A DNA stretch of 41,279 nucleotides, from positions 1 through 41,279 of the IMG/VR virus record IMGVR_UViG_3300032282_003031; one strand, given 5' to 3'. This stretch comes from a virus. A model generated the notes under the pieces. It was not told where the DNA came from, searched no databases, and worked only from the letters and a program-made list of their open reading frames with translations. A program made the translations under genes and the position numbers. Shown here in pieces: positions 7,437-16,081 of this stretch; the first letter of the stretch is position 1, and each line of letters begins with the position of its first letter.

Positions 7437-9350
7437 ATGAAAAATTTACCTACGCAGTATCAGGAATTTATTTACAAGAGCCGCTATTCTAGATGGATTG
7501 AGGCTGAAAATCGTCGTGAATCATGGGATGAGACAGTCAAGCGTTATTTTGATTTTTTTGAGGAACATCTAGCTGAAAATCAAAATTATAAGCTGGAACC
7601 AGAGCTTCGTTCTGAGCTTGAGAATGCTGTTCTCAATCTAGAGATCATGCCTTCTATGCGCGCTCTAATGACAGCAGGAGAAGCCTTGCGTCGAGATAAT
7701 ACAGCAGGATATAATTGCTCGTATGTTGCTATTAACAATATCCGTGCCTTTGATGAGGTTCTTTATATTCTAATGTGTGGAACTGGAGTTGGATTCTCCG
7801 TGGAGAGACAATATGTGGAGAAACTTCCTACAATCGCTGAACAATTCACTAATTCGGAAACCGTTATTATTGTACAGGACAGCAAAACTGGTTGGGCTAA
7901 AGCATATAGGGAACTCGTATCCCTACTTGTTGGAGGTCAGATCCCAAAATGGGATGTGTCAAAGGTACGCGCTGCTGGTGCAAGACTCAAAACATTTGGT
8001 GGTAGGGCTTCAGGGCCAAGACCTCTCGTTGATCTCTTTCAATTCACCGTGGATACATTTAAGAGAGCGGCAGGAAGAAAACTTACTTCCATCGAATGTC
8101 ACGATGTTGTTTGTAAGATCGCAGAGATTGTCGTTGTCGGAGGCGTTAGACGCTCTGCGCTTATTTCTTTGTCCAATCTCACAGATGAAAGAATGCGAGA
8201 TGCTAAGAGCGGAGCTTGGTGGGAACAAAATCCTCAACGAGCCTTGGCAAATAATTCAGTTGCCTACAAAGAGAAGCCAGAAATTGGTACTTTCATGGAA
8301 GAATGGATCTCTCTATATAAGTCCAAAAGCGGTGAACGCGGGATCTTCAACAGGGATGCTTGCAAGAAGACTGTTGCGAAACTAGGTGATCGTCGTGATA
8401 ACTCATATGATTTTGGAACCAATCCATGTTCAGAGATCATTCTTCGTGATCGTGAATTCTGCAATCTAACTGAAGTTGTAATTCGTTCCGATGATACTAT
8501 TGAATCGATCAAGCGCAAGGTTCGTCTTGCATCTATTCTAGGTACATTCCAGGCAAGTCTTACAAACTTTCCATATCTTTCATCTGGATGGAAGAAGAAT
8601 TGTGAAGAGGAAGCCTTGCTTGGAGTTTCAATGACAGGTATTCTAGATAATGCATTTACTAGAAAACCAGATCCAAAGATCCTTGAGGAATTCAAGCAAA
8701 TTGCAATTGATACAAACAAAGCATTGGCTGCTGAAATCGGAATCAATCCTGCGGCTGCAATCACATGTGTAAAGCCATCAGGAACAGTATCTCAATTGAC
8801 AGACGCAGCCTCTGGAATTCATCCTCGACACAGCGAATATTATATTCGTACAGTTCGTGCGGATCAAAAGGATCCTCTGTGCAAGATGATGGTGGATATG
8901 GGATTCCCACACGAACCATGTGTCATGAAGCCAGACCATACTATGGTATTCTCATTTCCAATGAAGGCAGAGGGTTCGATCACTCGCAATGATCTTACCG
9001 CAATAGAGCATCTTGAATTGTGGTTGACATATCAGCGTCACTGGTGTGAGCATAAACCATCAATTACAGTTACAGTCAAGGAGCATGAATGGATGGAAGT
9101 TGGTGCTTGGGTCTACAATCATTTTGATGAGATCTCTGGTATTTCATTCCTACCACACTCAGACCATACATATAGACAGGCACCATATCAGGAATGCACA
9201 AAGGCTGAATGTGTAGCACTTGATGAACAAATGCCAAAGAATGTTGATTGGTCTAAGCTTTCAGAATATGAGAAGGAAGATAAGACCGCAGGATCGCAAT
9301 CCTATGCTTGCAGCGCAAATGGTTGCGAACTGGTGGATCTTACAACATAA
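7437..9350 (+). CDS. nrdJ: Class II (adenosylcobalamin-dependent) ribonucleotide reductase
   Basis: 637 residues, monomeric class II type resembling Lactobacillus ribonucleoside-triphosphate reductase but shorter (that enzyme is about 740). Active-site features are NPCSE (Asn329, Cys331 for the thiyl radical, Glu333), the redox cysteine pair at about Cys94 and Cys342 (YNCSY and FCNL), and a C-terminal Cys-x3-Cys (CSANGC) that would re-reduce the site. It makes deoxynucleotides without oxygen but needs coenzyme B12. AAGGAG precedes the ATG, and the gene follows thyX by 20 nt. It is followed by two hairpins that close the early unit. Confidence 0.9.
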   Translation: MKNLPTQYQEFIYKSRYSRWIEAENRRESWDETVKRYFDFFEEHLAENQNYKLEPELRSELENAVLNLEIMPSMRALMTAGEALRRDNTAGYNCSYVAINNIRAFDEVLYILMCGTGVGFSVERQYVEKLPTIAEQFTNSETVIIVQDSKTGWAKAYRELVSLLVGGQIPKWDVSKVRAAGARLKTFGGRASGPRPLVDLFQFTVDTFKRAAGRKLTSIECHDVVCKIAEIVVVGGVRRSALISLSNLTDERMRDAKSGAWWEQNPQRALANNSVAYKEKPEIGTFMEEWISLYKSKSGERGIFNRDACKKTVAKLGDRRDNSYDFGTNPCSEIILRDREFCNLTEVVIRSDDTIESIKRKVRLASILGTFQASLTNFPYLSSGWKKNCEEEALLGVSMTGILDNAFTRKPDPKILEEFKQIAIDTNKALAAEIGINPAAAITCVKPSGTVSQLTDAASGIHPRHSEYYIRTVRADQKDPLCKMMVDMGFPHEPCVMKPDHTMVFSFPMKAEGSITRNDLTAIEHLELWLTYQRHWCEHKPSITVTVKEHEWMEVGAWVYNHFDEISGISFLPHSDHTYRQAPYQECTKAECVALDEQMPKNVDWSKLSEYEKEDKTAGSQSYACSANGCELVDLTT

Positions 9351-9360
9351 CAACCCCACT

Positions 9361-9375
9361 TGAGATAGCATCTCA
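9361..9375 (+). other. Perfect hairpin after nrdJ
   Basis: TGAGAT-AGC-ATCTCA, a 6-bp stem with a 3-nt loop, lies between the nrdJ stop and the main terminator. It has no U-tract and may protect the mRNA end or assist termination. Confidence 0.4.
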
Positions 9376-9382
9376 GGTCCGA

Positions 9383-9412
9383 CGACCCATCGAAAGGTGG
9401 GTCGTTTCTTTA
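9383..9412 (+). terminator. Rho-independent terminator after nrdJ
   Basis: A 7-bp stem (CGACCCA/TGGGTCG) is followed by TTTCTTT. Its U-tract touches the late promoter of the next operon, so early and late units are separated by a few bases only. Confidence 0.8.
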
Positions 9413-9418
9413 TAAATA
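9411..9418 (+). promoter_or_regulatory. T4-type late promoter
   Basis: Exact TATAAATA, 15 nt before the ATG of the cohesin-like gene, with GAAGGAG between. It should drive the four genes up to the terminator near 12.65 kb. Confidence 0.8.
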
Positions 9419-9433
9419 CCGAAGGAGAAATTC

Positions 9434-10633
9434 ATGGCAATAATTGTAAATAACCCAGATGGTACAATTTCAATACAGGGATCCACAGTTACCTATGTTG
9501 TGGATGTAAATCAAAAATTTTGTTTAATGACTGCTTGTACTAATAGTAATGCAAGCTACACTGGAACTAAACAAAATGGAACTACAGTCTATAAAGGAAG
9601 TATAGTGGAAGTACAAATGAGTACAAAACCACTTCCAAGTTCCATAACCCCAGTGCCATCACGGGGTATTTTTCAAATATGGAGAAGTGCTGATATAGTA
9701 TTTACTTGGGACTCGACAAAACTTGAATTGATCGATGGTGTTGCCGATTCATTTTTAACAGATAAAACTGTAATGGATATAACCAAGATTTCAGCCGTAC
9801 AAAAGAAAAATGGTGTTGGTCTATTTCATTCAGAAGTCCTTCCAGCACCAGAATTAAGAACACCAAAACTTGCAGAACAACCATTCCAGTGGAATCTTGG
9901 TGGATATGTGTGGACCAATGTCAGTAGAAATCTAGGAAAAATAAGATTCAGAGTAATCTCTGATTTTTACTATCCATCTGATCTTCCGACAGATATCAAG
10001 ATTCACAAGGAATTTACAGTAGATGGAGAAACATTCAAGAGCAAGATAGATGGTTCTGCCACCCCAGGATCAGACATACTTGGGGATATTCAAAATAATG
10101 CAAATCAAATTAAATCTGGACCATCCCCAGATTATAAGGTAAATCTTGCTTTATCTGGACCAACCACTCCAGTTTCGGTTGGAAACACAATAGATGTAAA
10201 GATTCTTGTAACTCCAGCAACTTTACCACAGGTAATATGGTCTGTAGTTACCATGTTTGCATGGGATAATACCAAATTGGAACTGATGGGTGTCGATAAG
10301 ACTGGAGCCAAAGCATCCATGTCATCTGATTTTTATAGACCATGTCCAACATGCATAAATGAAGCCACAATTCCAAAAAGAGGAGTTGCCAGCCATTGTT
10401 TCCTTACTTTGCTAGGTGATAAGAAACCAATAGATAAGGAAACTCTTATAGCCACTTTGAAGTTCAAGGTATTATCTGACTTCACAGATACAAAAATTGA
10501 AATAATCAACAAGCAAGATCCACGGGTGACTGGAATGCAAATTCTTGATGATATGGGTGTTGGTGGATCTTGTGTTGCTGGATCATCGGTTACTGGAACA
10601 TTGACCCATTCTGTAATTAAAGGTTCATTATAA
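9434..10633 (+). CDS. Two-domain cohesin-like structural or adhesion protein
   Basis: 399 residues without a signal peptide. Two tandem beta-rich domains (about 50-190 and 236-390) each show the cohesin/CBM-like pattern: an opening such as VGNTIDVKILV, then a strand of the type FTWDSTKLELIDG or FAWDNTKLELMG, and a later KIRFRV or LKFKVLSDF strand. In bacteria cohesin-type modules bind dockerins or other surface partners. In this late operon beside a large virion-like protein the likely role is a fibre or decoration element for host attachment (inference). Several Cys pairs in the second domain (CPTC) could form disulfides or bind metal. It could instead be a generic Ig-like virion protein; cohesin resemblance is by eye. 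Confidence 0.6.
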   Translation: MAIIVNNPDGTISIQGSTVTYVVDVNQKFCLMTACTNSNASYTGTKQNGTTVYKGSIVEVQMSTKPLPSSITPVPSRGIFQIWRSADIVFTWDSTKLELIDGVADSFLTDKTVMDITKISAVQKKNGVGLFHSEVLPAPELRTPKLAEQPFQWNLGGYVWTNVSRNLGKIRFRVISDFYYPSDLPTDIKIHKEFTVDGETFKSKIDGSATPGSDILGDIQNNANQIKSGPSPDYKVNLALSGPTTPVSVGNTIDVKILVTPATLPQVIWSVVTMFAWDNTKLELMGVDKTGAKASMSSDFYRPCPTCINEATIPKRGVASHCFLTLLGDKKPIDKETLIATLKFKVLSDFTDTKIEIINKQDPRVTGMQILDDMGVGGSCVAGSSVTGTLTHSVIKGSL

Positions 10634-10643
10634 GGAAAATATC

Positions 10644-12050
10644 ATGACATTGGATACAAGACAATTATTCAACGAAAGATTTAGAGTCAGATATAATTTT
10701 GATGGAAGTGTGAGCACAGATCAAAATGGTCCTAATGAAAAAAGAAGGGCTGTTGGATATGGTGGAGATAAAAGTACATTTTCATGGAAAAGATTTATTT
10801 CTCTTGAAGGTGAATATAATCCATCACCAAATGAATTAAATCCATGGAGCTTGAAGAAATGGTATAAATGGGGATGCAGAAAATTTCATCTTCATAATCC
10901 ATTTGGAAAAGTTGCAATGGGAAATACACAACAATTGGTCTATGAAGTGGATCAATTCCTAAATGCAAAAAATGGTCTTACAATAAATGGAGTGGTTCAA
11001 AATACTCCAATGCCTTGGTTGGTTGATGATTTTGTCGCTGTATTTAAAGCATTGACAACAGGTCAACAAGGAACTTTGGATCAAGCAACATGGAATTCAT
11101 GGATCAGTGGCCCAGATGCATGGTTCAATCCAGCCGAACCAATTGATGTAATAGTTTATATCGGAGCAATGGCGGATCCAGGTGGAGATACTGCATATAA
11201 AGCATATGTTGATCGCTGGAATTCATTGTTTGCATCGTCTGCTGCAACAGCCGCAAAGAGATTAAAGGATTCTGTTGCTCCATTGATTGATGCAAATTGT
11301 AGAATTGGATTTGATGCAGCGGTCGTAAGTCCTGGTGCCATAGCTGGTCGTGATATTCCATTCACGGTACAAACATCGGCTTTACAAAAGGGATGGTGGA
11401 CTTTCTTCACAGGAGTTGTCAAGGCCATAGGAAAATCAAGAGTATATGTTGAATCGCATCCATTCAAGAAAAACAATATGACTAACTCATATCTTGGTTA
11501 CAATGTAATAGCAGATGATGACTGGTCGTATTCACCAATGGTATCACCTGGTCCAGATGGACCACATTTAACCAGTGAAATGGGAGATGTTGAATTCTGG
11601 AGAGCCATATGGCAAAATTCATCTACATCGACACCTCTGATATCTCGTATGGAAAATGGATTATTGGTGAAGGAAAGATATTGGTTCTTGAATAATTGCA
11701 GATACGCTGTGATGAACACACATACACAGGAAAAGAGATTGACCCCAGCTGATTGCTGCAATCCAAATCACAATTATTACTACTCTGACATATATGGATC
11801 AATAATTGCATATCATCTCTTGGAGAAGCAGAATATTCGCGGGGAAACCGACGAGAGAAAGAATATAACAAAGGCTGGTATTTTGGTTCCAAATTCATTA
11901 CTACAAGTTCTACCAGAAGCATTTTCTGGTGATCCTCAGTGGGCAAATCAATTTGGATATAAATTTAAATCTGCAAATGATTTTATAAATTATCTCAATA
12001 CAATAATCGATAGAAAAAAGAACAGTGAATTGGATGTCTACAATTCATAA
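10644..12050 (+). CDS. Large late protein, possibly TIM-barrel glycosidase-like virion protein
   Basis: 468 residues, not firmly recognised. Rich in Trp, Tyr and Asn, with strand-like stretches spaced as in alpha/beta barrels (KFHLHNPFG, PIDVIVYIG, CRIGFDAAV, SRVYVESHP). It has no signal peptide and no membrane span. It follows the cohesin-like gene by 10 nt with AAGGA before the ATG, so the pair is co-expressed late. A role as tail-fibre-associated carbohydrate-binding or carbohydrate-cleaving protein is plausible. An acidic pair for catalysis cannot be assigned from sequence alone, and a purely structural role is equally possible. Confidence 0.5.
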   Translation: MTLDTRQLFNERFRVRYNFDGSVSTDQNGPNEKRRAVGYGGDKSTFSWKRFISLEGEYNPSPNELNPWSLKKWYKWGCRKFHLHNPFGKVAMGNTQQLVYEVDQFLNAKNGLTINGVVQNTPMPWLVDDFVAVFKALTTGQQGTLDQATWNSWISGPDAWFNPAEPIDVIVYIGAMADPGGDTAYKAYVDRWNSLFASSAATAAKRLKDSVAPLIDANCRIGFDAAVVSPGAIAGRDIPFTVQTSALQKGWWTFFTGVVKAIGKSRVYVESHPFKKNNMTNSYLGYNVIADDDWSYSPMVSPGPDGPHLTSEMGDVEFWRAIWQNSSTSTPLISRMENGLLVKERYWFLNNCRYAVMNTHTQEKRLTPADCCNPNHNYYYSDIYGSIIAYHLLEKQNIRGETDERKNITKAGILVPNSLLQVLPEAFSGDPQWANQFGYKFKSANDFINYLNTIIDRKKNSELDVYNS

Positions 12051-12067
12051 AATTAAGAAAGGTAAAA

Positions 12068-12466
12068 ATGTACGAATATTTAATTTCAGAAGTCGTAAAG
12101 GTAATTGATGGAGATACACTTGATGTTGTTATAGATGTGGGATTCAATATGATGAGAAGGGAAAGGGTAAGAATCAATAGAATTGATACACCAGAAAGCA
12201 AGACCACCGATGAATATGAAAAGAAACTAGGTCTTGATGCAAAGCAATATGTTTCTGATTGGATTAAAAAGCAAAAAGAAATACGAATAAAAACAGTAAA
12301 AGACGACAAATATGGTCGTATTTTAGGTGAAATCTATGGGGATCATGATGAATGTTTGAATAATCTATTGATTGAAAATGGCTATGCTTGGGAATATGAT
12401 GGAACTACAAAAGTTAAGAATTTTGAAGTTCTTGTCGAGAAACGCAAAGCCAAGGGACTTATATAA
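12068..12466 (+). CDS. Thermonuclease (SNase-fold) protein
   Basis: 132 residues with the staphylococcal nuclease motif series: VKVIDGDTLDV near the N-terminus, VRINRIDTPES (Arg and Asp-Thr-Pro-Glu of the active site), and KYGRILGEIY carrying the second catalytic Arg. Calcium-dependent hydrolysis of DNA or RNA is expected from the family. No signal peptide is present, so it acts in the cytoplasm or is packaged. Late expression after two virion-type genes is odd for a housekeeping nuclease and suggests a role at the end of infection or on entry. Its TAA stop lies inside the next late promoter. Confidence 0.85.
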   Translation: MYEYLISEVVKVIDGDTLDVVIDVGFNMMRRERVRINRIDTPESKTTDEYEKKLGLDAKQYVSDWIKKQKEIRIKTVKDDKYGRILGEIYGDHDECLNNLLIENGYAWEYDGTTKVKNFEVLVEKRKAKGLI

Positions 12467-12469
12467 ATA
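12462..12469 (+). promoter_or_regulatory. T4-type late promoter containing a stop codon
   Basis: TATAAATA formed across the end of the thermonuclease gene: the TAA stop is the middle of the element. A strong Shine-Dalgarno (AAAGGAG) follows before the next ATG. Confidence 0.7.
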
Positions 12470-12485
12470 AAAGAAAGGAGAAATC

Positions 12486-12608
12486 ATGGAATTTCTATCA
12501 AGCGCAGCTGGAACAGTATTTTACACAGTGGTCGTTTTCGTAGCTGGAGCACTTCTTGGTGTTCCTCTATGGAATTGGGTATCCAAGAAACTACCTTGGA
12601 ATAAATGA
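12486..12608 (+). CDS. 40-residue single-TM peptide
   Basis: A short gene with strong signals: private late promoter, AAAGGAG at good spacing, and a terminator right after. The product is one hydrophobic helix (about 6-31, Val/Ala/Gly/Leu-rich) with a short C-terminal WVSKKLPWNK tail. Such peptides can be lysis, superinfection-exclusion or membrane-remodelling factors in phages. No family recognised. Confidence 0.65.
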   Translation: MEFLSSAAGTVFYTVVVFVAGALLGVPLWNWVSKKLPWNK

Positions 12609-12621
12609 ATCACAAGTGAAT

Positions 12622-12656
12622 AAAAAAAGGGAGCCTTTCGGCTCCCTTTTCTTTTT
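12622..12656. terminator. Bidirectional terminator between convergent operons
   Basis: GGGAGCC-TTTC-GGCTCCC flanked by an A-run on one side and a T-run on the other, so it works for the + strand operon ending at 12608 and for the - strand gene ending at 12671. Confidence 0.92.
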
Positions 12657-12670
12657 ATATCTAATAATTT

Positions 12671-14776
12671 TTATTTAAATCCTAAGCGATTGAAAATTGT
12701 ACCAATATTTTTTCTTAATTCATATCCAGCACCACGAATATTATCATCGCTAACTCTTTTTCTTTGTGCTTCTCTATCTTCTGGTCTTGGATAATCTGGA
12801 GATTTTGGATAATCTTCTGGTTTTAATCCTCTAGAGGCAGCAGCATCTCTGATTGCTTTTCTTCTTAATTGGGTTCTAGTATTTCTTGTTCTTATATCTT
12901 CAGCTGCTCTTGCAATCATTTCTTGTGAAGTTGCTGGAGTTGGATAATCTGGGGATTTTGGATAATCGTCTGGTTTTAATCCTCTTGCAGCAGCACCTCG
13001 TCTCAATCTTGCATTTCTTTCTTCAGTTGTTTCTGGAGTTGGATAATCTGGAGATTTTGGAAATTTAGATGTATTTGGTCCTGGTTGTTGATCAACTCTC
13101 CATTCTGGCTGATCTATTGTTGGTGGGTTTGGTGATAATAACTCAGGAACACCAAGAATAGGTTTATCTTGCGGTTTTGATGTTGGTGGTTTTGGCTTTA
13201 TTGGAGTTATTGATTTTTTAACTTCAAGACCGCGCAAAAATCCTTTAACATCTTGATCTATTTCATTTCTTTTTGATTCTAGTTCCTGTGCAGTTTTTTC
13301 TTTTTGTCTTTTTAGCATTTCTGCTTTGATTTGATCTCTGGACATTCCTACTGTTGAAAATCCAACTTCTTTATCAAATGCTTGTTGACCAGCAGCTTTT
13401 TGTTCTGCTTCAAGATCCATAGGAAGTCGGTTTCCTTGATATTGGCCAAATGATGCAGGCAATTTTCCAGATTGAACATCAGCCATTACTCTTGCTTCTG
13501 GGCTATTTGGATTTTTATATGATCCACCAGTTATTATTGGCTTACCACCAAAACCACGACCAACACTGAATCCGCCGCGTGTTCTTTCAACTGGTTGAAG
13601 ATTCATTGGACCTTGTTCGAGTGAATTTGCAATTGCTATTTGATCGGACCACGAACCAACTTTTGTATTTAAACGAGCGTTTTCGGCCTCTTCAGCTGCT
13701 TTTTTCGCGTCTTCTTCTTCTTTTTTTGCTTTTTCTTCTGCTTTTCTCTTTTCTTCTGCCTCTTTATTAATTTCATCAACTCTAGGTTTTCCTTCAGCTG
13801 CTCCAGGAACTTGACCTATTCCACCACCTGTATCTTGCTCTTTAAGAATATTGTAATAATTTTTGAAGCTTTCAGTCCAAGCCTCTCGTTCACCTTTTTT
13901 ATGTTCTTCCCGTTCTTTTCTTCTTTCTTCTTCTTTATCCCATTCTTCATAATCTTCTGGGGAATCAAGATCACTGGTTTCTGGAGTTCTAGGTGGGTTA
14001 CCAGAATTAGATGGTGTTCCAGCATTTGCTGCTGCATTTGATGGTCTTTTTCCTTCTAAATCACCAACAGTATATTCTTGGCCTAAAGCATCTTTACGAG
14101 CCTGTTGCATCTTTTCGTATGCAGCTTTGGCTTTATCAGACATTCTTTTACCTTTTATTGTAAATGAAGTGCCATCTGGTCTTGTTCCAGAAAGATCTTT
14201 GCTTGCATCATCGATATCTGGATCAGCTTTTCTTGCAGCCTCATATTCTGCTTTTGCCTTTAAATATGCAGCACCCTTTTCATTTTTACCAGAAAGTGCA
14301 AAAGCTTTCATTTGTGCAGCTCTATTTTTTGCCATGTTAGATGCCAAAGCTCTGGTTCTTATTATAGAGCCAGTTCTTGCATTTCCAGACATATCTGAAT
14401 TTTGCAAATCAGCCAAATAATCATAATAATCTTCTTTATCACCAGATGCCAATGATCTTGCAACATTAGCATCTACATTTCTTCTATTGTTAAAATTTCT
14501 ATTTGATCCACCTTGGCCTGATACTGGTTGAACCGCACCAAGTAATCCTTTTAAAAGGTCTGCTCCATAATATGCACCAGCACCAGCAGCAGCATAAGGT
14601 AAAAGTGGTGATAAAGCATCAATTGCACTTCCAGCCAACCCTATACCAGTTCCAGCGGCTCTGCCTGCTCCTCTAATAAATCTACCCCCCACTCTTCGCG
14701 CTCCAGAAAGAAATCCCCCAAAAGAAGCTTCATTGAGTATTTCATAATAGTGTTCAGTTAATTGTTTTTGGTGCAT
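12671..14776 (-). CDS. Large late protein with capsid-targeting-like N-terminus and YPKSPDYP repeats
   Basis: 701 residues, not recognised as a family. The first 16 residues end in EILNE followed by ASFGG, a possible prohead-protease site (hydrophobic-x-Glu). Residues about 17-90 are Gly/Ala-rich with a possible hydrophobic helix pair. The middle (about 100-390) is a highly charged Lys/Glu/Ala region, probably helical. The C-terminal ~150 residues contain three copies of a YPKSPDYP-type repeat alternating with Arg-rich helices (RGLKPDDYPKSPDYPTP type). A late promoter with a TAGGA Shine-Dalgarno precedes it. Best guess: an internal head or core protein, or one ejected with DNA. Confidence 0.6.
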   Translation of the reverse strand: MHQKQLTEHYYEILNEASFGGFLSGARRVGGRFIRGAGRAAGTGIGLAGSAIDALSPLLPYAAAGAGAYYGADLLKGLLGAVQPVSGQGGSNRNFNNRRNVDANVARSLASGDKEDYYDYLADLQNSDMSGNARTGSIIRTRALASNMAKNRAAQMKAFALSGKNEKGAAYLKAKAEYEAARKADPDIDDASKDLSGTRPDGTSFTIKGKRMSDKAKAAYEKMQQARKDALGQEYTVGDLEGKRPSNAAANAGTPSNSGNPPRTPETSDLDSPEDYEEWDKEEERRKEREEHKKGEREAWTESFKNYYNILKEQDTGGGIGQVPGAAEGKPRVDEINKEAEEKRKAEEKAKKEEEDAKKAAEEAENARLNTKVGSWSDQIAIANSLEQGPMNLQPVERTRGGFSVGRGFGGKPIITGGSYKNPNSPEARVMADVQSGKLPASFGQYQGNRLPMDLEAEQKAAGQQAFDKEVGFSTVGMSRDQIKAEMLKRQKEKTAQELESKRNEIDQDVKGFLRGLEVKKSITPIKPKPPTSKPQDKPILGVPELLSPNPPTIDQPEWRVDQQPGPNTSKFPKSPDYPTPETTEERNARLRRGAAARGLKPDDYPKSPDYPTPATSQEMIARAAEDIRTRNTRTQLRRKAIRDAAASRGLKPEDYPKSPDYPRPEDREAQRKRVSDDNIRGAGYELRKNIGTIFNRLGFK

Positions 14777-14796
14777 ATATTAATCCTAGTAATATA

Positions 14797-14804
14797 TATT
14801 TATA
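14797..14804 (-). promoter_or_regulatory. T4-type late promoter (minus strand)
   Basis: TATAAATA on the minus strand, 20 nt before the ATG of the large late protein. It overlaps the first base of the start codon of the divergent RuvC-like gene, so the two genes share this short control region. Confidence 0.75.
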
Positions 14805-15355
14805 TGCTTATCGCTGGAATTGATTATAGTCTGAATGGACCAGCCGTCTGTGTATTTGAAGGATTAAATAATTTTGTCTTTGAAAAATGTCAATTTTATT
14901 TTCTAACAGATACCAAGAAATATGCTAGTACATTTTTTAGTAATATTCATGGTAAATTATTTGAAGAATATGAGGAAGAATGTGAAAGATATGATACCAT
15001 ATCCGATTGGGTAATGAAAATAGTCACAGGCTGCGATCAAGTGGCTCTGGAAGGCTATGCTTATAGCGCACAGGGGAGAGTATTTCATATAGCCGAGAAT
15101 ACTGGAATTCTCAAGTATAAATTATACGAAGCTTCTGTTCCTGTAGAAATAATAACCCCATCAGCAGTCAAGAAATTGGGCTGTGGAAAAGGAAATGCCG
15201 ATAAAAATATGATGTATGAGGCTTTTTTTAATGAGACTGGTATTCCACTACAAAAATTAATAAGTCCCAATAAAAAAGATATCGGAAATCCAGTTTCCGA
15301 TATCATTGATTCTTTTTATATCTGTAAAAGTCTTTATTTACAGCTCAAGAGCTAG
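14804..15355 (+). CDS. RuvC-like Holliday junction resolvase
   Basis: 183 residues with the RNase H/RuvC-fold acidic set in order: Asp7 in AGIDYSL, Glu83 in ALEGYAY, and Asp166/Asp169 in SDIIDSF. A Lys-rich segment (AVKKLGCGKGNADK) before the last pair matches RuvC. It would cut branched DNA before packaging or during recombination, replacing T4 endonuclease VII (gp49), which is not seen here. A longer reading from 14762 would add a hydrophobic stretch before the conserved first strand, so the start at 14804 is chosen. It is the only + strand gene in a long - strand region, and its last 11 bases overlap the convergent spanin candidate. Confidence 0.8.
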   Translation: MLIAGIDYSLNGPAVCVFEGLNNFVFEKCQFYFLTDTKKYASTFFSNIHGKLFEEYEEECERYDTISDWVMKIVTGCDQVALEGYAYSAQGRVFHIAENTGILKYKLYEASVPVEIITPSAVKKLGCGKGNADKNMMYEAFFNETGIPLQKLISPNKKDIGNPVSDIIDSFYICKSLYLQLKS

Positions 15356-15914
15356 GTGTTTGATCCTGTGTTTTCGGTGGATTCTGTTGTTGTGGTTGAT
15401 CCACGGGACCATTTCCACTTGATCGCTCTTGCAAATAATACCAGGCAACAAAGAACACAACTAGACAATAAAATAGAATCGCGTACCAATTTATTTTCGC
15501 CATCGTGATTTCCGTCCCTACTGGTAATATCACCTTTGTCGATGGTTCCAACTGGACTTTCGCTGCCTCTGTCAACTGTAGGTAGGTATTCTCTGGTAGA
15601 ATCACATTCGTATTCTTGGGCAATAATACTTGTTGATTCTCCAGAGTTTGTGCTTTTGGGTCGGGGGTTTCCTTCGACTTTAAAGTCACATAAACATCCT
15701 CTTCTAAAGATACAGTAGTTTTTTCTTCTGGGTCAGTTTTTACCCATGTACCTCTTGGCAACTCAGCCGTAGTAGGTTTTGTCAGTACAGTCTCCGTTGG
15801 TTGATTGAGCGTATCTGGTGCTCTTTCCATTATAGGAGGAGCACTTATCAATGACTGACATGATGTCAGGCATAGAAATAAACATATTATAATAAAAATC
15901 AAATATTTCCTCAT
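15345..15914 (-). CDS. Lipoprotein with C-terminal TM: u-spanin candidate
   Basis: 189 residues. An N-terminal lipoprotein signal ends in a lipobox (LTSC, Cys19), and a single transmembrane helix lies near the C-terminus (about 143-162). Between them is a beta-strand-rich repeat-like domain with alternating polar and hydrophobic residues (VILPENTYLQL type). An outer-membrane lipid anchor plus an inner-membrane helix in one chain is the hallmark of unimolecular spanins such as T1 gp11, which fuse inner and outer membranes at the end of lysis. This also implies a diderm host. A Pro/Gln-rich tail follows the helix. The ATG overlaps the stop of the upstream gene (ATGA). Confidence 0.6.
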   Translation of the reverse strand: MRKYLIFIIICLFLCLTSCQSLISAPPIMERAPDTLNQPTETVLTKPTTAELPRGTWVKTDPEEKTTVSLEEDVYVTLKSKETPDPKAQTLENQQVLLPKNTNVILPENTYLQLTEAAKVQLEPSTKVILPVGTEITMAKINWYAILFYCLVVFFVAWYYLQERSSGNGPVDQPQQQNPPKTQDQTPSS

Positions 15915-16081
15915 TGCTTTCCTTTCTTGAATATTTTATTTAATTTCTTGATTGCTTTAATTGTTGTCTTTTCACCATCTTTATGCTGACTTGGATGTAA
16001 AGACGGATCATCTATATTTCCAGCTATTTTTTTATCAAATTCTACCCACATCTCAGCCATGTATTCCTTGAATTTTTTCAT
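15911..16081 (-). CDS. 56-residue basic protein with capsid-targeting-like start
   Basis: Its start MKKFKEYMAE closely resembles the T4 internal-protein targeting peptide MKTYQEFIAE, including the Glu after which gp21 protease cuts. The rest is Lys-rich and polar. ATGA overlaps on both sides link it to the membrane protein upstream and the spanin candidate downstream. It would be a small internal head protein if the signal is real. Confidence 0.6.
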   Translation of the reverse strand: MKKFKEYMAEMWVEFDKKIAGNIDDPSLHPSQHKDGEKTTIKAIKKLNKIFKKGKQ

